64,000 nt of DNA, taken from positions 6,076,001-6,140,000 of the forward strand of contig NC_079234.1 of assembly GCF_028502605.1 (NCBI RefSeq), written 5' to 3'. A model generated the notes under the pieces. The model was given only the letters and a program-made list of their open reading frames with translations, was not told the DNA's origin and made no database searches. Positions 1 to 10,948 of this stretch are shown in pieces (within the stretch, counting starts at the first letter, position 1; each line of letters opens with the position of its first letter). Source of the stretch: Trichoderma breve. Its lineage: Eukaryota > Ascomycota > Sordariomycetes > Hypocreales > Hypocreaceae. The translations under genes and the position numbers were made by a program.

Positions 1-900
1 TTCTGCAATGAGATCGTACGAAGCATCTGTCTCTGCCTTGGTATTGTGAATAAGATGACGAGGCTCTGTGCTCATATATGCACCACGAACCAGCTTTATG
101 CCAATCATAAAGTCTTCCTGTTTCGCGCAGTGCAAGTGATCAAGAAGGGTCACCGATGTCGACTTCAGATAAGCTTGATAGGTGTTGAATACCACTGCCA
201 CGTCACCCCGATTGTAGCGGCGCATCAGATCGAGGGCGACTTTATCAATGCCCGGCTGAACATGTTGCTGCTCTGCATCTAAGAAAATGTTTACATGTCG
301 GCGAATAGCTTCGTCGCAGAGATCTACCAATGCGCTCTCCATCTGGGTCGGAAGAGGTTTACCATGAGAAAGCGCCGTTGTCACCGCCGAACCGGCCCCG
401 GTCAACCTATCATCGCGTTAGTCGTCTAAATCGGGACAGTAAACCATGGAAAGGAAAAGAGATATGCCTTACTTTAATGCTAGAAAGTCTCCATCGCCAA
501 TCATTTGGACTGTTTGCAAAACACCTTGATGCCATGCTTCAATCTCAGGGTCAGCTTGCCGTGATTCGGGATCGTCTTGGTCTTTCTCATCGGATTTCCC
601 AGGGCCCTCTTTTGCATAGGTGAGAATAACCCCGCGGAATCCCATGTTCTTTATGTTTTGTATCGTGGCCTTAACTTCGCTTCCATTTTCTCCTGCGCAA
701 AAGTGATTGTAGAGGACATTTTTCACGATGCTATGCAGCAGTGGATTTCTTTCAACGTTGAACAGAGGACCTCGGGGCTTGGACAGAAACTTCAGGGTCG
801 CTAATCCTGGAGCGAGAAGCATTGGGTGGCTAGTGATCCCGGCTACCAATAGCGACCGCAGAAGCATCCTAGTTGGGAGAAGAGAATGTGGTGGCAACAT
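1..900 (-). CDS. PUT1: proline dehydrogenase, C-terminus cut off by window start
   Basis: Mitochondrial FAD enzyme that oxidises L-proline to pyrroline-5-carboxylate, the first step of proline catabolism. Exon 1 runs from the ATG at 900 to 473; an intron of 66 nt (407-472) joins it in phase to exon 2, which continues off the window at position 1. Family marks are 'LSKPRGPLFNVERNPLLHS', 'HFCAGENG', 'MGFRGVILTYAKE', 'LTGAGSAV' directly after the intron, and 'IGIKLVRGAYM' near position 100. Only the N-terminal part of the barrel is visible, so FAD and substrate residues of the C-terminus cannot be judged. In Aspergillus nidulans proline genes are clustered (prn), but no permease or regulator is seen on this side. 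The family assignment is strong; the start codon is the first ATG of the open frame and the targeting peptide is not clear-cut. Confidence 0.9.
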
Positions 901-1341
901 TGCGTCTCCCCCTCCTCCAGCTCGAATGAGCTGAAAGCCTATGAAGATATCTCGTTGTTGTCAGATGTCCAGTTGTGTGCTTGAAGAGCCTCTTTCTCAA
1001 GCCTGAATTTGAATAGAGAGGTTTACAGCTCTGTCTAGAAAGGTAACGTCATGTTCAATTGCCTCACTTTCCTGGCTGACGCAGTGCGGTTTGATTCGAA
1101 TCTAAAGATTTCCCCCTCCGCTTACGGAGTTGCTCTAGTCCAGAGAGGATTGGATTGGGCTGGCCCCTCACGCGCAACTGCTTAGTAACCACTTATATCG
1201 CTATGGGCGTGGGCATTTCATGTTTTCTTCATGCTATTAAACCGGATACATCTTCAAATAGAGAACACTGACATCGGAGTATATTGTTGGTAGTGCTACA
1301 GAAAATTATATAATGTACAAATCTAGTACTGTGTACCATTA
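901..1341. other. intergenic, proline dehydrogenase promoter side
   Basis: Gap of about 440 nt between the proline dehydrogenase start and the NmrA-like stop. It contains the probable proline dehydrogenase promoter. I see no gene, and no TATA box I would defend. Confidence 0.5.
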
Positions 1342-2292
1342 CTAAAATTCCATCGCAGAGAATGCCTCTTGGGTCCCAATAAGACCCTCGGAAATCCCCA
1401 AATCATCTCGTGTTAATACGCCCGCATTTTGCGATCTAGTGGTCTTGGCCCACCAAAAGAACTGCATCATGATTCCTATCTCCTCGGCCCAACCTGGCCA
1501 TACTTTGTTAAATTCTTCTGGTCGAAGCTCAATGTACTCGGCTGTCTTTCCTTGAGCTTCCCCCCATAATTGCAGCATTTCCCCACATGTTATGTTTTCC
1601 GTGTGGGCTAGCACATGCTTCCCGGGTAGTGTTTTGTCGGGTTGATCGATAATAGCCTTGATAAATATTCCTATATTATTCTTAGCATCGCCTATAGGCC
1701 GGAGAGGCGTATCGGCTGGGTATCCATTGAGCTGGACGTGTTTACCTGCCGATGGAATAAAGATTGGGGTGTGTGTTTGCCAGTAGAAGTTTGCGGCGTA
1801 GTAGCCTATAATGACAAACGTAGTTTTGGTGAACAATTCCGGCTGTGATTGTATATACCGGTCGGCGACGTTCTTGCTCTCGAAATGAGGGACCAAAAAT
1901 TTCCCTGAGCTCTGGGTTTTAGCATCAGGTAGAGTTGACCATATGTAGTGCTCAAGTGTTGGCGTTGCTGCAGCGGCTTTTGCCAAATTGAGAGCTTGAG
2001 AAGACTCAATTTCCGTAGCTTTCAAAGGGCCTTCTTTTACAAATAAGCCAAAGAAATCCGTCACACCAAATATGATCGATGAGCCCTGGAAAGCTGCCGT
2101 CAGGGATGAAACATCATTGGTGGTTGCTTGAACTACTTCAACGCCTTTAGCAGCAAGACCTTTTGCCGACTGGCTTTCGCAGTTTCGTGTGACAGCGCGA
2201 ATATGATATTTATCGTCTTTGAGAAGAACATCAATAACAGAACCACCTTGAATGCCTGTGGCGCCAACAACAGTGACAATCTTTTTCTCCAT
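1342..2292 (-). CDS. NmrA-like NAD(P)-binding protein
   Basis: Intronless frame of 316 aa from an ATG at 2292. The N-terminus has the dinucleotide-binding GxxGxxG motif (residues 10-16, GATGIQG) after a beta strand, and the body follows the NmrA/HSCARG pattern ('GGSVIDVLLKDDKYHIRAVTRN', 'GVEVVQATTNDVSSL', 'GSSIIFGVTDFFGLF'). NmrA proteins are atypical short-chain dehydrogenases that bind NAD(P) and act as redox sensors or regulators (NmrA itself restrains the GATA factor AreA); many fungal paralogues have no known partner. No catalytic YxxxK is evident, which fits a sensor rather than an enzyme. No regulatory role can be read from the neighbours. Confidence 0.85.
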   Translation of the reverse strand: MEKKIVTVVGATGIQGGSVIDVLLKDDKYHIRAVTRNCESQSAKGLAAKGVEVVQATTNDVSSLTAAFQGSSIIFGVTDFFGLFVKEGPLKATEIESSQALNLAKAAAATPTLEHYIWSTLPDAKTQSSGKFLVPHFESKNVADRYIQSQPELFTKTTFVIIGYYAANFYWQTHTPIFIPSAGKHVQLNGYPADTPLRPIGDAKNNIGIFIKAIIDQPDKTLPGKHVLAHTENITCGEMLQLWGEAQGKTAEYIELRPEEFNKVWPGWAEEIGIMMQFFWWAKTTRSQNAGVLTRDDLGISEGLIGTQEAFSAMEF

Positions 2293-3337
2293 TGCGTTCT
2301 TTCGACGTGAATGAATTGCAGAGAAATATTTTATTTAAATTTTCTTTTAAAAGAACCCGTAGACTAGCAACTTGGTGAAGTCTGTGTAATGGTTGCAGTT
2401 GGCTCATGTTGATACAGAGAGGACCGATGTTTTATATCTCAAAGCCCTTTCGCTACTATTGCACCTTCGATCGTGGCAGCATTCAATATTAATAATCGGT
2501 CTTGTTTAATAATCTTGATTTCAAGCATATGATATTTAACTCATATACAGCTTGGAAAGTAATAGAGTGAATGGTCGACGCATTGAAGCCAAAGTCGTGT
2601 AAATGGGTAGCAGTTACAGGGTGCTTAAACTGTGCTCCGGGCTAGCCATAGAAAGCCGGATTTTGCAGCCGTTCGTGGAAAGGTGGTGTTTTGCCCCACC
2701 GAGAATTGTTCCAGTTGATGACACGACTCGGTAGTTGCCCATGATTCTCTATCCGTAGAAAAGATTGTCTCGTTTACTGATCATATAATTATGCTCAAAT
2801 GTGAATAATTTAGTCAATAGTATCTTGTCATTATGGATTTAATAGTGCGATAGGATTTCGGATGTAGGGCTCGAAGGCGAGACTGACGACTAAGTACTAA
2901 ATACTGGAGGGACGGAGGTGGGATATCATTAATTAACTGTTTCAGAGAGCGAGATGTCTCTAGAGCCAAATCTTTAAGATGCAATAGTCTTATTTGGCAT
3001 ATGCGGTAACTTTTTGCTATCTACGAACAGTTCAGACTATATATACTCATCGCATAAATATTCTCATCCCAGCTAGCTTCCTATCACAACCATTGTTGGT
3101 GGACAGTGGCTTTCCAAACTCGCCTCTTTTAATTTATTTTAATCTCATCATCGTCCGCACAGCGGGCGCACAAAGCAGCACTGAGTGCTTGAAGAACGCA
3201 AATTACTGCGTTTTGTCTATGAAATAATTGCTAAATGACGACTTAAACGCTCCCGGTTAACCTCTATGATCTATATCCAAACAAAGCCGAGAAGCAAGAA
3301 AAAAAAAAAAAAAAAAGGTAAAAAAAACCGGCTTCTA
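2293..3337. other. intergenic, AT-rich
   Basis: About 1 kb between the NmrA-like start and the MFS transporter stop. It holds the NmrA-like promoter and, next to the transporter 3' end, an A18 tract (3299-3316) followed by a second short A run. No gene was recognised. Confidence 0.5.
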
Positions 3338-5265
3338 TCATACAACATTATTGACCTTCATCTCCTCGATGCTATCCGAGGACTGAACTTCAAAGTCAAG
3401 TTTTTCCCATTTCATACAAAGGCCTGCGATTAAAGTGATAGCGCCCCCTGCAAATGCAATCCATTCGATCTTCCCAATGGTCGTCGTTATACCTTCAATG
3501 GCAAGGCCGATAACACGAGGATCTTGTCCAGCGCGGAAGATGCTAGAATCGACGCCGGCAAGCGCGTCGCGGATGTCTTTGTCGGAGAAATTACCAAGGC
3601 TGCTGATAGAGTTGTGCAACTTGTTGTATCCAAGATTCTGAAAAACACAGCCGGCGCACGAAAGAGCAACTGAGACTCCAAAGAGCTGTGAAACAAGATG
3701 TATCATGGCAGTATCTTGGCGTAGTGATGCTTTGCGCGCCTCATTCCTTTCCACCTCGACTGGGTTACTTTTGTCAAGCCCGGGAGCGTCGGAGACCAGA
3801 CGTGACATTACCGCATTCCCTGTTTGCCAGATGAGGCCAACGCTTACTCCGACAAGCGTATCAAGGCCTAATATTCTGCCATCAGGAGTATTCGGCTTAA
3901 GAGTTGATAATCCACCCGCACCCGCCAGCATCATGGCGCCACTAAGGATGTAAAAAGGTGGGAAAATGCGCAACCGGGGTAACAGAATAGCAGCAGCGAC
4001 TGTTGATAAGATAAAACTGCCAATGTATGGCAACAATCGTACCGCCGCTGAAATTGGGCTTAAGCCTTGGGTAAAAGCAAAAAACAGCGGCGTATAGTAA
4101 AGCGCGATACCGTAGGAGCCGCCTGCAGCAAAGGTCGATATAAATATGAGAAGGAAATTTCTGTTCTCGAAAAATAAGGCGACGGGGAAAATCTGATGTT
4201 CGCGGGTGGTGAAGAGGGGCTTAAGTTGCTGCACTGTGTAAAAGATGAAAAGAACGCCTGTAATAACCCAGACTGCAATCGTCCCTCCGAATCCCCAGTC
4301 CCACGTTGAGCCACTAAATATGAGGACCATACTGGAGAGGATAACAAAGGCAAAGTGTGAAATGGCCCCTATCCAGTCAATCTTGGTTAATTTTGATGAT
4401 GGCGCTGAGCTGTGGTCTGCGGATAAACTGGGAAGGCTAATAACGGCGATCGTAAGAATAAAGCCTATGAAGGGAATATTGATATACATGGCCTGCAATT
4501 CAGACTTGTTAACGAATAGGTTAGAAGTTAAGTGTTTCTTCGTAATATACTTACCCAACGCCAAGTGGCGTGGCTATTTTGGGCAAAAGCACCTCCAACA
4601 ATTGGTCCCAGCACAAGCCCTACTGCCCAGCACACTCCCAAGAGCCCCATATATCGAGCGTATTCTGTCGGTGTTGTGAGAAGTAAAACAAATATGCTGC
4701 CTCTATACTCCGTAAGCACGTTAGCCAATGTCCAAAAGACCACTTTCTGCTTTTGAGATATGACATACGCCATGATAGCTCCTGCTGATCCAAATCCAGT
4801 AATCACGCGGCCGATAATCACCATATTGATGTTGGTGGCAGCACCAGCCAAGATTGATCCAATGAGCATCAGGAACTCTGAGATAAAGAATACGATTTTG
4901 AGCGGATAGATGGCGGTGATCTTGCGCCATGATGGAGCAGTAGCAGCACTCAATGTGCTATACCCAACAGCTACCCATGGAAGGAGCTCAACATGACCAA
5001 ACGCTTCATAGACAGAAGTTTGAACATTGGCAACATTGCTAACATCGTAACCTAAAGAGAGTCAGAGGCTCGTACTAATGAAGACGCATTCAACTGGCAT
5101 CAACAAACCAACAATCAACATGGTCAACCCCAGACATGTGAGAATCAATGGCCATCTCCAGCTTTCCAGGTCTTCTCTTGGATGACCGGAACCTTTTATG
5201 GATGTATTAGTGCTTTCATCGGTATTAGGCACCCCTTCTTCAAGAAACATCCGGCGCTCCTCCAT
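3338..5265 (-). CDS. major facilitator superfamily transporter (drug/toxin efflux type)
   Basis: Four-exon model of 580 aa: 5265-5109, 5051-4769, 4702-4555, 4492-3338. All junctions keep phase. The start is the ATG at 5265 (MEERRMFLEE); the same frame is open farther upstream without an ATG. The protein has a hydrophilic N-terminus of about 45 residues and then many membrane segments in the 14-helix pattern, with 'GYDVSNVANVQTSVYEAFGHVELLPWVAVGYS' features split over the first junction, 'GRVITGFGSAGAIMAG', and 'TTPTEYARYMGLLGVCWAVGLVLGP' typical of fungal trichothecene-type exporters. The first intron uses a GTTTGT donor; read straight through, the frame meets a TGA, so this intron is needed. 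Plasma-membrane export of a small molecule is inferred; the substrate is unknown. Confidence 0.85.
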
Positions 5266-6981
5266 ATCGATGGCTAATGGGATGCCAAGAGCAGCTCGCC
5301 GGCAATCCTGTACTGCTTTGAAATCGTTGAATAGGGTCGTAGAAGGGAGCACGGTACTGAAAGGGAGCAGCTAATGTTTTTTAATCCTGATTTGCTATGG
5401 GTCTCTTCCAAATCTGAGCAACTTCTTTTCGTCAGCGGACGATTATATAAACGCGCGTTTGTGTTAAAGACCCATAGAGGCTCAGCTCCCTCACGCGCGC
5501 AAGTAATCCACCATACTCCACAAGGAGACCGCAGGATTACATTGCGCATCAAATGATTTGTAGTACTGTCAGCTTCGGCAGCAATCCCGAACACCTTGTC
5601 GAAACATTACCAGCTTGAGAATCAATGTGACCCTATCATATTGTCTTTGTTCTAATGCCAAAATAGGACATATCTTCAGAAGGACAATGGATGGCCTCCC
5701 ATCTCGCATTAAACGACCCACCCGCGTCAGCTCGGCTGCTATGACCCACGGACGAACAAGTACTATACAGATACGAGTAGCTCCATATATGCAGCTTGGT
5801 GGGAACGAGTAGCCTCCTTACCTCTGTTGGTCAAAACTTCTGAAAATTTAATCAGGATATAATGGAAGTAGGAGCAATAGTAATAGCTTTGGTATCATAT
5901 ACAGAAAGTGGTCACGGCCAGACAACTCGCCTAGAAGAAGACCAAGCGTAGGCACATCAGCATTAGGCTAGGTTACGACGGTGTTAGAGGTTAGATAATA
6001 ACCGTAGATGCAATTTAGAGGCTTTTAAAGATTGATACTAAATGTCAAAAATCCCAAAATAGCTGGTGGCGGTCAGCTCTCCGATGTGCACGGCTAACGA
6101 TGGGTTCACGCATAACATTCACAATACAACTATGACTGCCCCCATATATCACGATGGATTCTACAATTCTCACGTGAGAAAAGAAACTGTCGAGTTATTT
6201 TGACTGACTACGCATATTTGTAACAAACCGATTTCAAGAAGCCATTCTTACCACCCATAAGACCATTCCGCATTCTACACACTGCCGTAGTACAGGAGGG
6301 ATGTTTCCGCCTCGCACCCCAGGTCTCTTATAAGGCCATAAAGGCCTTGTCTAATCTGCCGCCTTGTACTTTATACTTACTTGCTTCCTCTTACCGTAGA
6401 CCTTGAGGGTGTGTGGAGTTCAATTATATTACCAGTCAGCATCTCGCGGGGTGGAGACATCGGCTGCTCCGTCTTGTTCAAGGGGCCGAAAACGTAACAA
6501 GTAAATTCCGCGATACCTTTGAAACACTACCAAAAAGATAACTGAGTTAAAACACACATGCAGGGAGTGAGCATGTGCAGTCATTCTAGAAGTAAAGGAG
6601 TATAGCATGGGCGGACGATGACCCGGAAACCGGGATAATCAGCCGCACCTTTTTGCAACCCTGTCGGAAAACACTACGAACCTTGTTTTTACGTCCAATC
6701 GTCCTTCTTTTATGATAAGGCGTTGCCCTACGATCCAGAGCTTGGTATATGACTCATTCTGGTACGTCGATACATGCAAAGGGAAATATATGATCGCGCT
6801 GGAAGAACAAGAATAGACTGAACATCTGTTCACAAACACAGGCGTTAAAAGACAAAGAACGTAGACCACAGCGAGATAAAAGAAGATCATCTCATAGTAT
6901 TTTTCTGCTATTTTTAGAGCGAAATATACTAATTGCAGCTCAGTAGCTATAACTGTGCGCTAACAATAGCTTGATAATGTC
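5266..6981. other. intergenic, 1.7 kb
   Basis: Contains the transporter promoter and the 3' flank of the carboxypeptidase gene. Short open frames here have no family features and I treat them as chance. Nothing else is recognised. Confidence 0.5.
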
Positions 6982-8424
6982 TTAATTTTTCCACACATTA
7001 TTGAGCAACCACAGCTCTCCGGCCCATTGCTCCTGGACAACGGGCCAGATGTTTTCAGGAGGCAAAACAAAACCACCCTGACCACTGGTCACTGGATCTA
7101 ATTCGAGGGTCCAAGAGTGGTCTGCACCATAAGCACCATAATGGTGGTCGCGACCATTGCCGGCGGAATAGTACTCAATATCGCAACCCGTACCATACTG
7201 GTAAGTCTCGTTTCGGCTGTCAAATGCTTGCACAGCATTTGCAAAGCCTTCAGCAACTTCGAGCATGCGAGGGAGGGTGGCGGGATACTGAGAGGTATTG
7301 CAAGTCCAACCAGGAGGTGTCAGGATCTTCTGGCCGTAGCTGTGGAGATCGATGTAGGAGCGAATTCCCTTCCGCGATTTTCCAAGCTTGTTTGAAAGAC
7401 TCGATACGGCGATGTTCTCTGGAGTGTCACCTGGGTTTAGGCCTTGGAAAGTATCAGAGCATGGATTGGTGGACGCAGCTCCAGTGCCTGGTTCACCACC
7501 CCACTCAAAGCTCCAGTTGCGGTTAAGGTCTGTGCCTATGCAAGTGGTGTTACTGCGAGGCAGTCGGTTCTTACGCCACATTCGATCAGTTGTCTGCGTG
7601 TAAGAGAAGCCTATGGGCGAGATTCATGTCAGCATATTGATTTATAGCACAATTATCAGCGTCTTCTCACCGTCGGGGTTGTGGAATGGAACAAGCCAAA
7701 AGTCATAGTAGTCTAGGAATTTCGTAATCTCCTTGTTCTTGGTCTTGTATCCGTTGATCAGCTGCCACGCCCAGTATTCAATCACCTATAATACTCATTA
7801 GATCGGTTGCAGAAGCGTAGGTTATTCTGAGACGCATACTGCTGTAGAAATCCACTCCCTAGCATGGACGGTACCATGCCACAAAATGATGGGCTTGTTG
7901 CCTTTCTCACCCTTGTCGCCAAATAGGTGAAAAGCGTATATGGTGCGGTTTTCATACGATAGCCCAAGCTCATATTTCTTAGAGTTCTTGGGGAAAGCTG
8001 CAGCCAAGTCATCCCAGTACTGGAGATGATCCTCGTATGAGTGGTATGTTTGATACCAGGACAGGTCGGGTAGGTGGCCGGCCTTGTGTAGCCAGCGCTT
8101 GTAGACGGGAGCCTTATTCTCACGTCGAATCTGTTCCCCAAGATCGTCGCTTAGCAGGCGTGCATTGAGGCCCAATTCTTTGAAGCTGCGGACTTCATTG
8201 GGAGGAATGGCGACTTCGAATCCACGGCTCGTAACTTCTGTGTGATAGGTGGCGAATCGTTTCTCAATGAACTCAGCCTCGCTCTTGTCCGCCGCTCTTA
8301 TACTGTAGACGTGATACCCATTGTAGCTGACTTTTTCCGTACGCGGGCCAAGTGATTCTTCTACATTGACAGAGCGCGATGCCACCAATGGCGCCAGAAG
8401 GGCCAAAGTCGTCAGGAACTTCAT
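6982..8424 (-). CDS. secreted M14 metallocarboxypeptidase (carboxypeptidase A-like)
   Basis: Three exons, 8424-7840, 7785-7671 and 7610-6982, giving 442 aa with phase kept. A signal peptide (MKFLTTLALLAPLVAS) is followed by an activation propeptide of about 100 residues and the M14 catalytic domain. Zinc ligands are in HAREW (His187, Glu190) and in 'SYIDLHSYGQ'; the substrate-binding 'TDLNRNW' and the catalytic Glu region 'WTLELDPVTSGQGGFVLPP' are present. The enzyme would remove C-terminal hydrophobic residues from peptides outside the cell after propeptide cleavage. Fungal pathogens of insects and saprotrophs both secrete such enzymes, so lifestyle cannot be concluded. The ATG at 8424 is chosen because it opens the signal peptide; the frame is open for 37 more codons upstream. 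Confidence 0.93.
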
Positions 8425-9641
8425 GATTCTAATCCCGAATGAGGTCCCGGATCCCGTTGTCGAGTGCACTGGATGAGGACAAGAGAAACTGAAAGTAGAC
8501 AGATGAAGGCCATCTTTATACTTCTGATTTACCAATATCCATAACTATTTTGTGGAGAGAAATGTCGGTCGGAAGCTACCCCGAGATCATGATATATTGC
8601 CAAACGGAAGATCTAAACCGCGAGTTACATAAACCAGAAGGTATATGAGGGGAGTTTCTGGATCTATCACGCAATGCTTGGCCTCCTCATTGAGTAATAT
8701 TGTGCTCCGTTTACGCAATCGCCAGGGGTCTTGGTATCAATGTAATCAGTGTTTCTGTCCGAAAATATGTCCAATGGGCCATAGTTCACCCATTATTAAG
8801 AATCTCTAGGTGCCCATATCTAGACGAGCTAATGCGCTAAAAGTGTCACCGCTGCTAGTGGCGGTTATAATACCAAAACTACTGCAACTTTGCAACGTTT
8901 TGAGCCGGCAGTTCCAACCCAATTCGGCATGTATTAAGCTGAACCAGTAACGTTTCAGCATGATTGCACGTAGCTTATCGGGTCTTTCCTCCTCTATGGG
9001 TAAATAGATCTCATAGAGGTGATGATTGGATGCATCATCAGGCAAGCAAAAAAATCTGGCCAATTGTGCTCCAGTAGCCCACCTAAAACCTTCAGATCCC
9101 GGCATGTTGTCATCACTATAACGCATGCTATTGAACTACATATTCTGCAACATAGAAATGTTTGTAGAGTATTCCATATATATACATTTATTCAGATATC
9201 GCAGCACTATGCTTTTGCTGTCTGCTTGATCTTGTTTTGTTGCATAGATATAACACATCCAATCTTTTTGTCATAGTAGCCATTATATGCCCGCATCCGC
9301 GCATTTGATGATATCTCGTCTAATCATTCAAAAGTTATGTGCAAGAAGCCTTCTCACCAAAATATATGCTTCGGTAAAAATAGAGGAAATTTTGTGTTGA
9401 GGTGCGGTAAAGAGAAATTAGAAGCTCTTCAAGCAGAATGCCAAACGTCGGATATCTACATCCATAGTTAAAGGATCACATTCGTGCAATATCTTTAGTC
9501 AAGTAACGAAAGCTAAAGTTTGATGTCATCTTATTTCTCTTTATGACACTGTAACATGAAAAGTGTGTCGGTAATCCTCCCCTGTTCAGATATAACCCGA
9601 ATCAGCTGTCTGCGTTGAGCTGATTGGCTAACCTCCTGACT
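8425..9641. other. intergenic with one weak open frame
   Basis: Holds the carboxypeptidase promoter and the 3' flank of the dehydrogenase gene. Apart from the doubtful frame at 8806-9126 nothing is seen. Confidence 0.4.
8806..9126 (-). CDS. doubtful hypothetical protein, 106 aa
   Basis: Open frame of 106 codons from an ATG at 9126. The residue mix (PDDASNHHLYEIYLPIEEE and a charged helix after it) looks more protein-like than the chance frames around it, but I recognise no domain, signal peptide or membrane segment. It may be a real short gene, the last exon of a decayed gene, or chance. No promoter element or splice partner was found. Confidence 0.2.
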   Translation of the reverse strand: MRYSDDNMPGSEGFRWATGAQLARFFCLPDDASNHHLYEIYLPIEEERPDKLRAIMLKRYWFSLIHAELGWNCRLKTLQSCSSFGIITATSSGDTFSALARLDMGT

Positions 9642-10544
9642 TCAAAGGACTATTCGAACCTTCAGCGCATTCTTCTGCAATATCTCGTCCTTTTTCTGCT
9701 CAAGTTCCTGCATGTCCCAGCACACACTAATGAATCGACCAGACAACCATTCTCTCCTTTCTTTAGCCAACCATACAAACGTATGAGCAGCCAACTCCGG
9801 CGGATCAATTAAAACTTGGTGCAAATATTTTGGCATACGCTGACCCAATTCTGTAGCAACGCCGCCAGGATGCAGATTGATCGCAATCAGACCTTGCTGA
9901 TGATACTCTTTATCAGCAAACTCGGTAAAACGAGCCATTGCAAATTTCGCGGTCTGGTAACCCGAGGCACCTGGCAAAATGAGATGGCCTCCTATACTGC
10001 TGCAGTTGATGATTGTCTTCGTTTGCGACTCGAGCACCAGCGGTATAAAGTACCGGTGACAGAGGTATGTGCCCTTCATATTGACTTCCCACGACTTCCA
10101 CCAATCATCAGCTTGAGACTCAGCTAATTTTCGCCAATCTTCCAGGTAGCCAGCATTGCAAATCAAGATGTCGAGGCTTCCGGAAAACGTCTGATTAGTG
10201 GCTTCAGCGGCCATTCGTACGGACTCTTCCGACATTACATCCACAGTTAGGCTTAGAATCAGAGGCTCAGGGTGATTTTCTTTGGCTGCAGCTTCTCTGA
10301 TGGCCTTTTCGACATCGTCTAGGGGAGATCGTGCAGCAATTGCAATTTTGGAACAGCCAGCCGTCGCAAAGGCCAGGGCAGCGGCCTTACCAATACCTTT
10401 GGAGGCACCCGTGATGAACACAGATTTACCAGCTAAATTGGCACTGGTAGGATCTATGAAAGGATATGTATCATGGCGAGGTTTGACATATGCTGCTATT
10501 TGAGGCGCGTTGGTCTCGCGAGAAGTATCTTCTTGATCACTCAT
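9642..10544 (-). CDS. short-chain dehydrogenase/reductase
   Basis: Intronless, 300 aa from the ATG at 10544. Classical SDR features: cofactor loop TGASKGIG (45-52), NAG at 130-132, catalytic Ser in INCSSIGG (about 182-183) and YQTAK (Tyr196, Lys200), then 'NLHPGGVATELG', where the proline-glycine turn follows the active site. The cofactor-binding region has 'AIAARSPLDDVEKAI', with Arg after the second strand, which suggests NADP(H). Substrate is unknown. It lies tail-to-head after the flavin oxidoreductase upstream on the same strand, 400 nt apart. The open frame extends 37 codons farther upstream, but that part is unlike SDR N-termini. Confidence 0.9.
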   Translation of the reverse strand: MSDQEDTSRETNAPQIAAYVKPRHDTYPFIDPTSANLAGKSVFITGASKGIGKAAALAFATAGCSKIAIAARSPLDDVEKAIREAAAKENHPEPLILSLTVDVMSEESVRMAAEATNQTFSGSLDILICNAGYLEDWRKLAESQADDWWKSWEVNMKGTYLCHRYFIPLVLESQTKTIINCSSIGGHLILPGASGYQTAKFAMARFTEFADKEYHQQGLIAINLHPGGVATELGQRMPKYLHQVLIDPPELAAHTFVWLAKERREWLSGRFISVCWDMQELEQKKDEILQKNALKVRIVL

Positions 10545-10948
10545 CTTGGCTGATGGGATTGTGTGCTGCGGATTGCATAAGTCTTTTGCGCTGTTTGTGA
10601 CAATAGGAGGGGAAACGATGAATGGTAAAGGCATTAGAGAATAGATACATGGCAATAATGAAGTACTACTTATAGAAAGAGAACATATTGTCTGCTCAGA
10701 CTTCCCTCGGATATATCGCGTGGCGCTATCTCCGCCCGAGGAAGAAGGATGCGAACTCCAATCTTCAAATTGTAAATCTGTACCAACGTCTGTCGTCGGA
10801 TTTGGAAAATATCAAGTAAATAGATTAATTCCGTGACTGTTCTTACGGATTTAGCGGACAAATCTATCATACTAACTATTATCCGCCGATTTCTCCGGAT
10901 GTTCGTAGAGTGATTTTGGTACGGGGGATGCAATGGTATCCTATCACT
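10545..10948. other. intergenic between SDR and oxidoreductase
   Basis: About 400 nt containing the SDR promoter and the oxidoreductase 3' end. No gene seen. Confidence 0.5.

Noticed and set aside
5052..5108. TGA stop in frame near the N-terminus of the MFS transporter
   Set aside because: A 57-nt GT-AG intron covers the stop, keeps phase, and yields the conserved GYDVSNVANVQ segment, so the gene is not judged broken.
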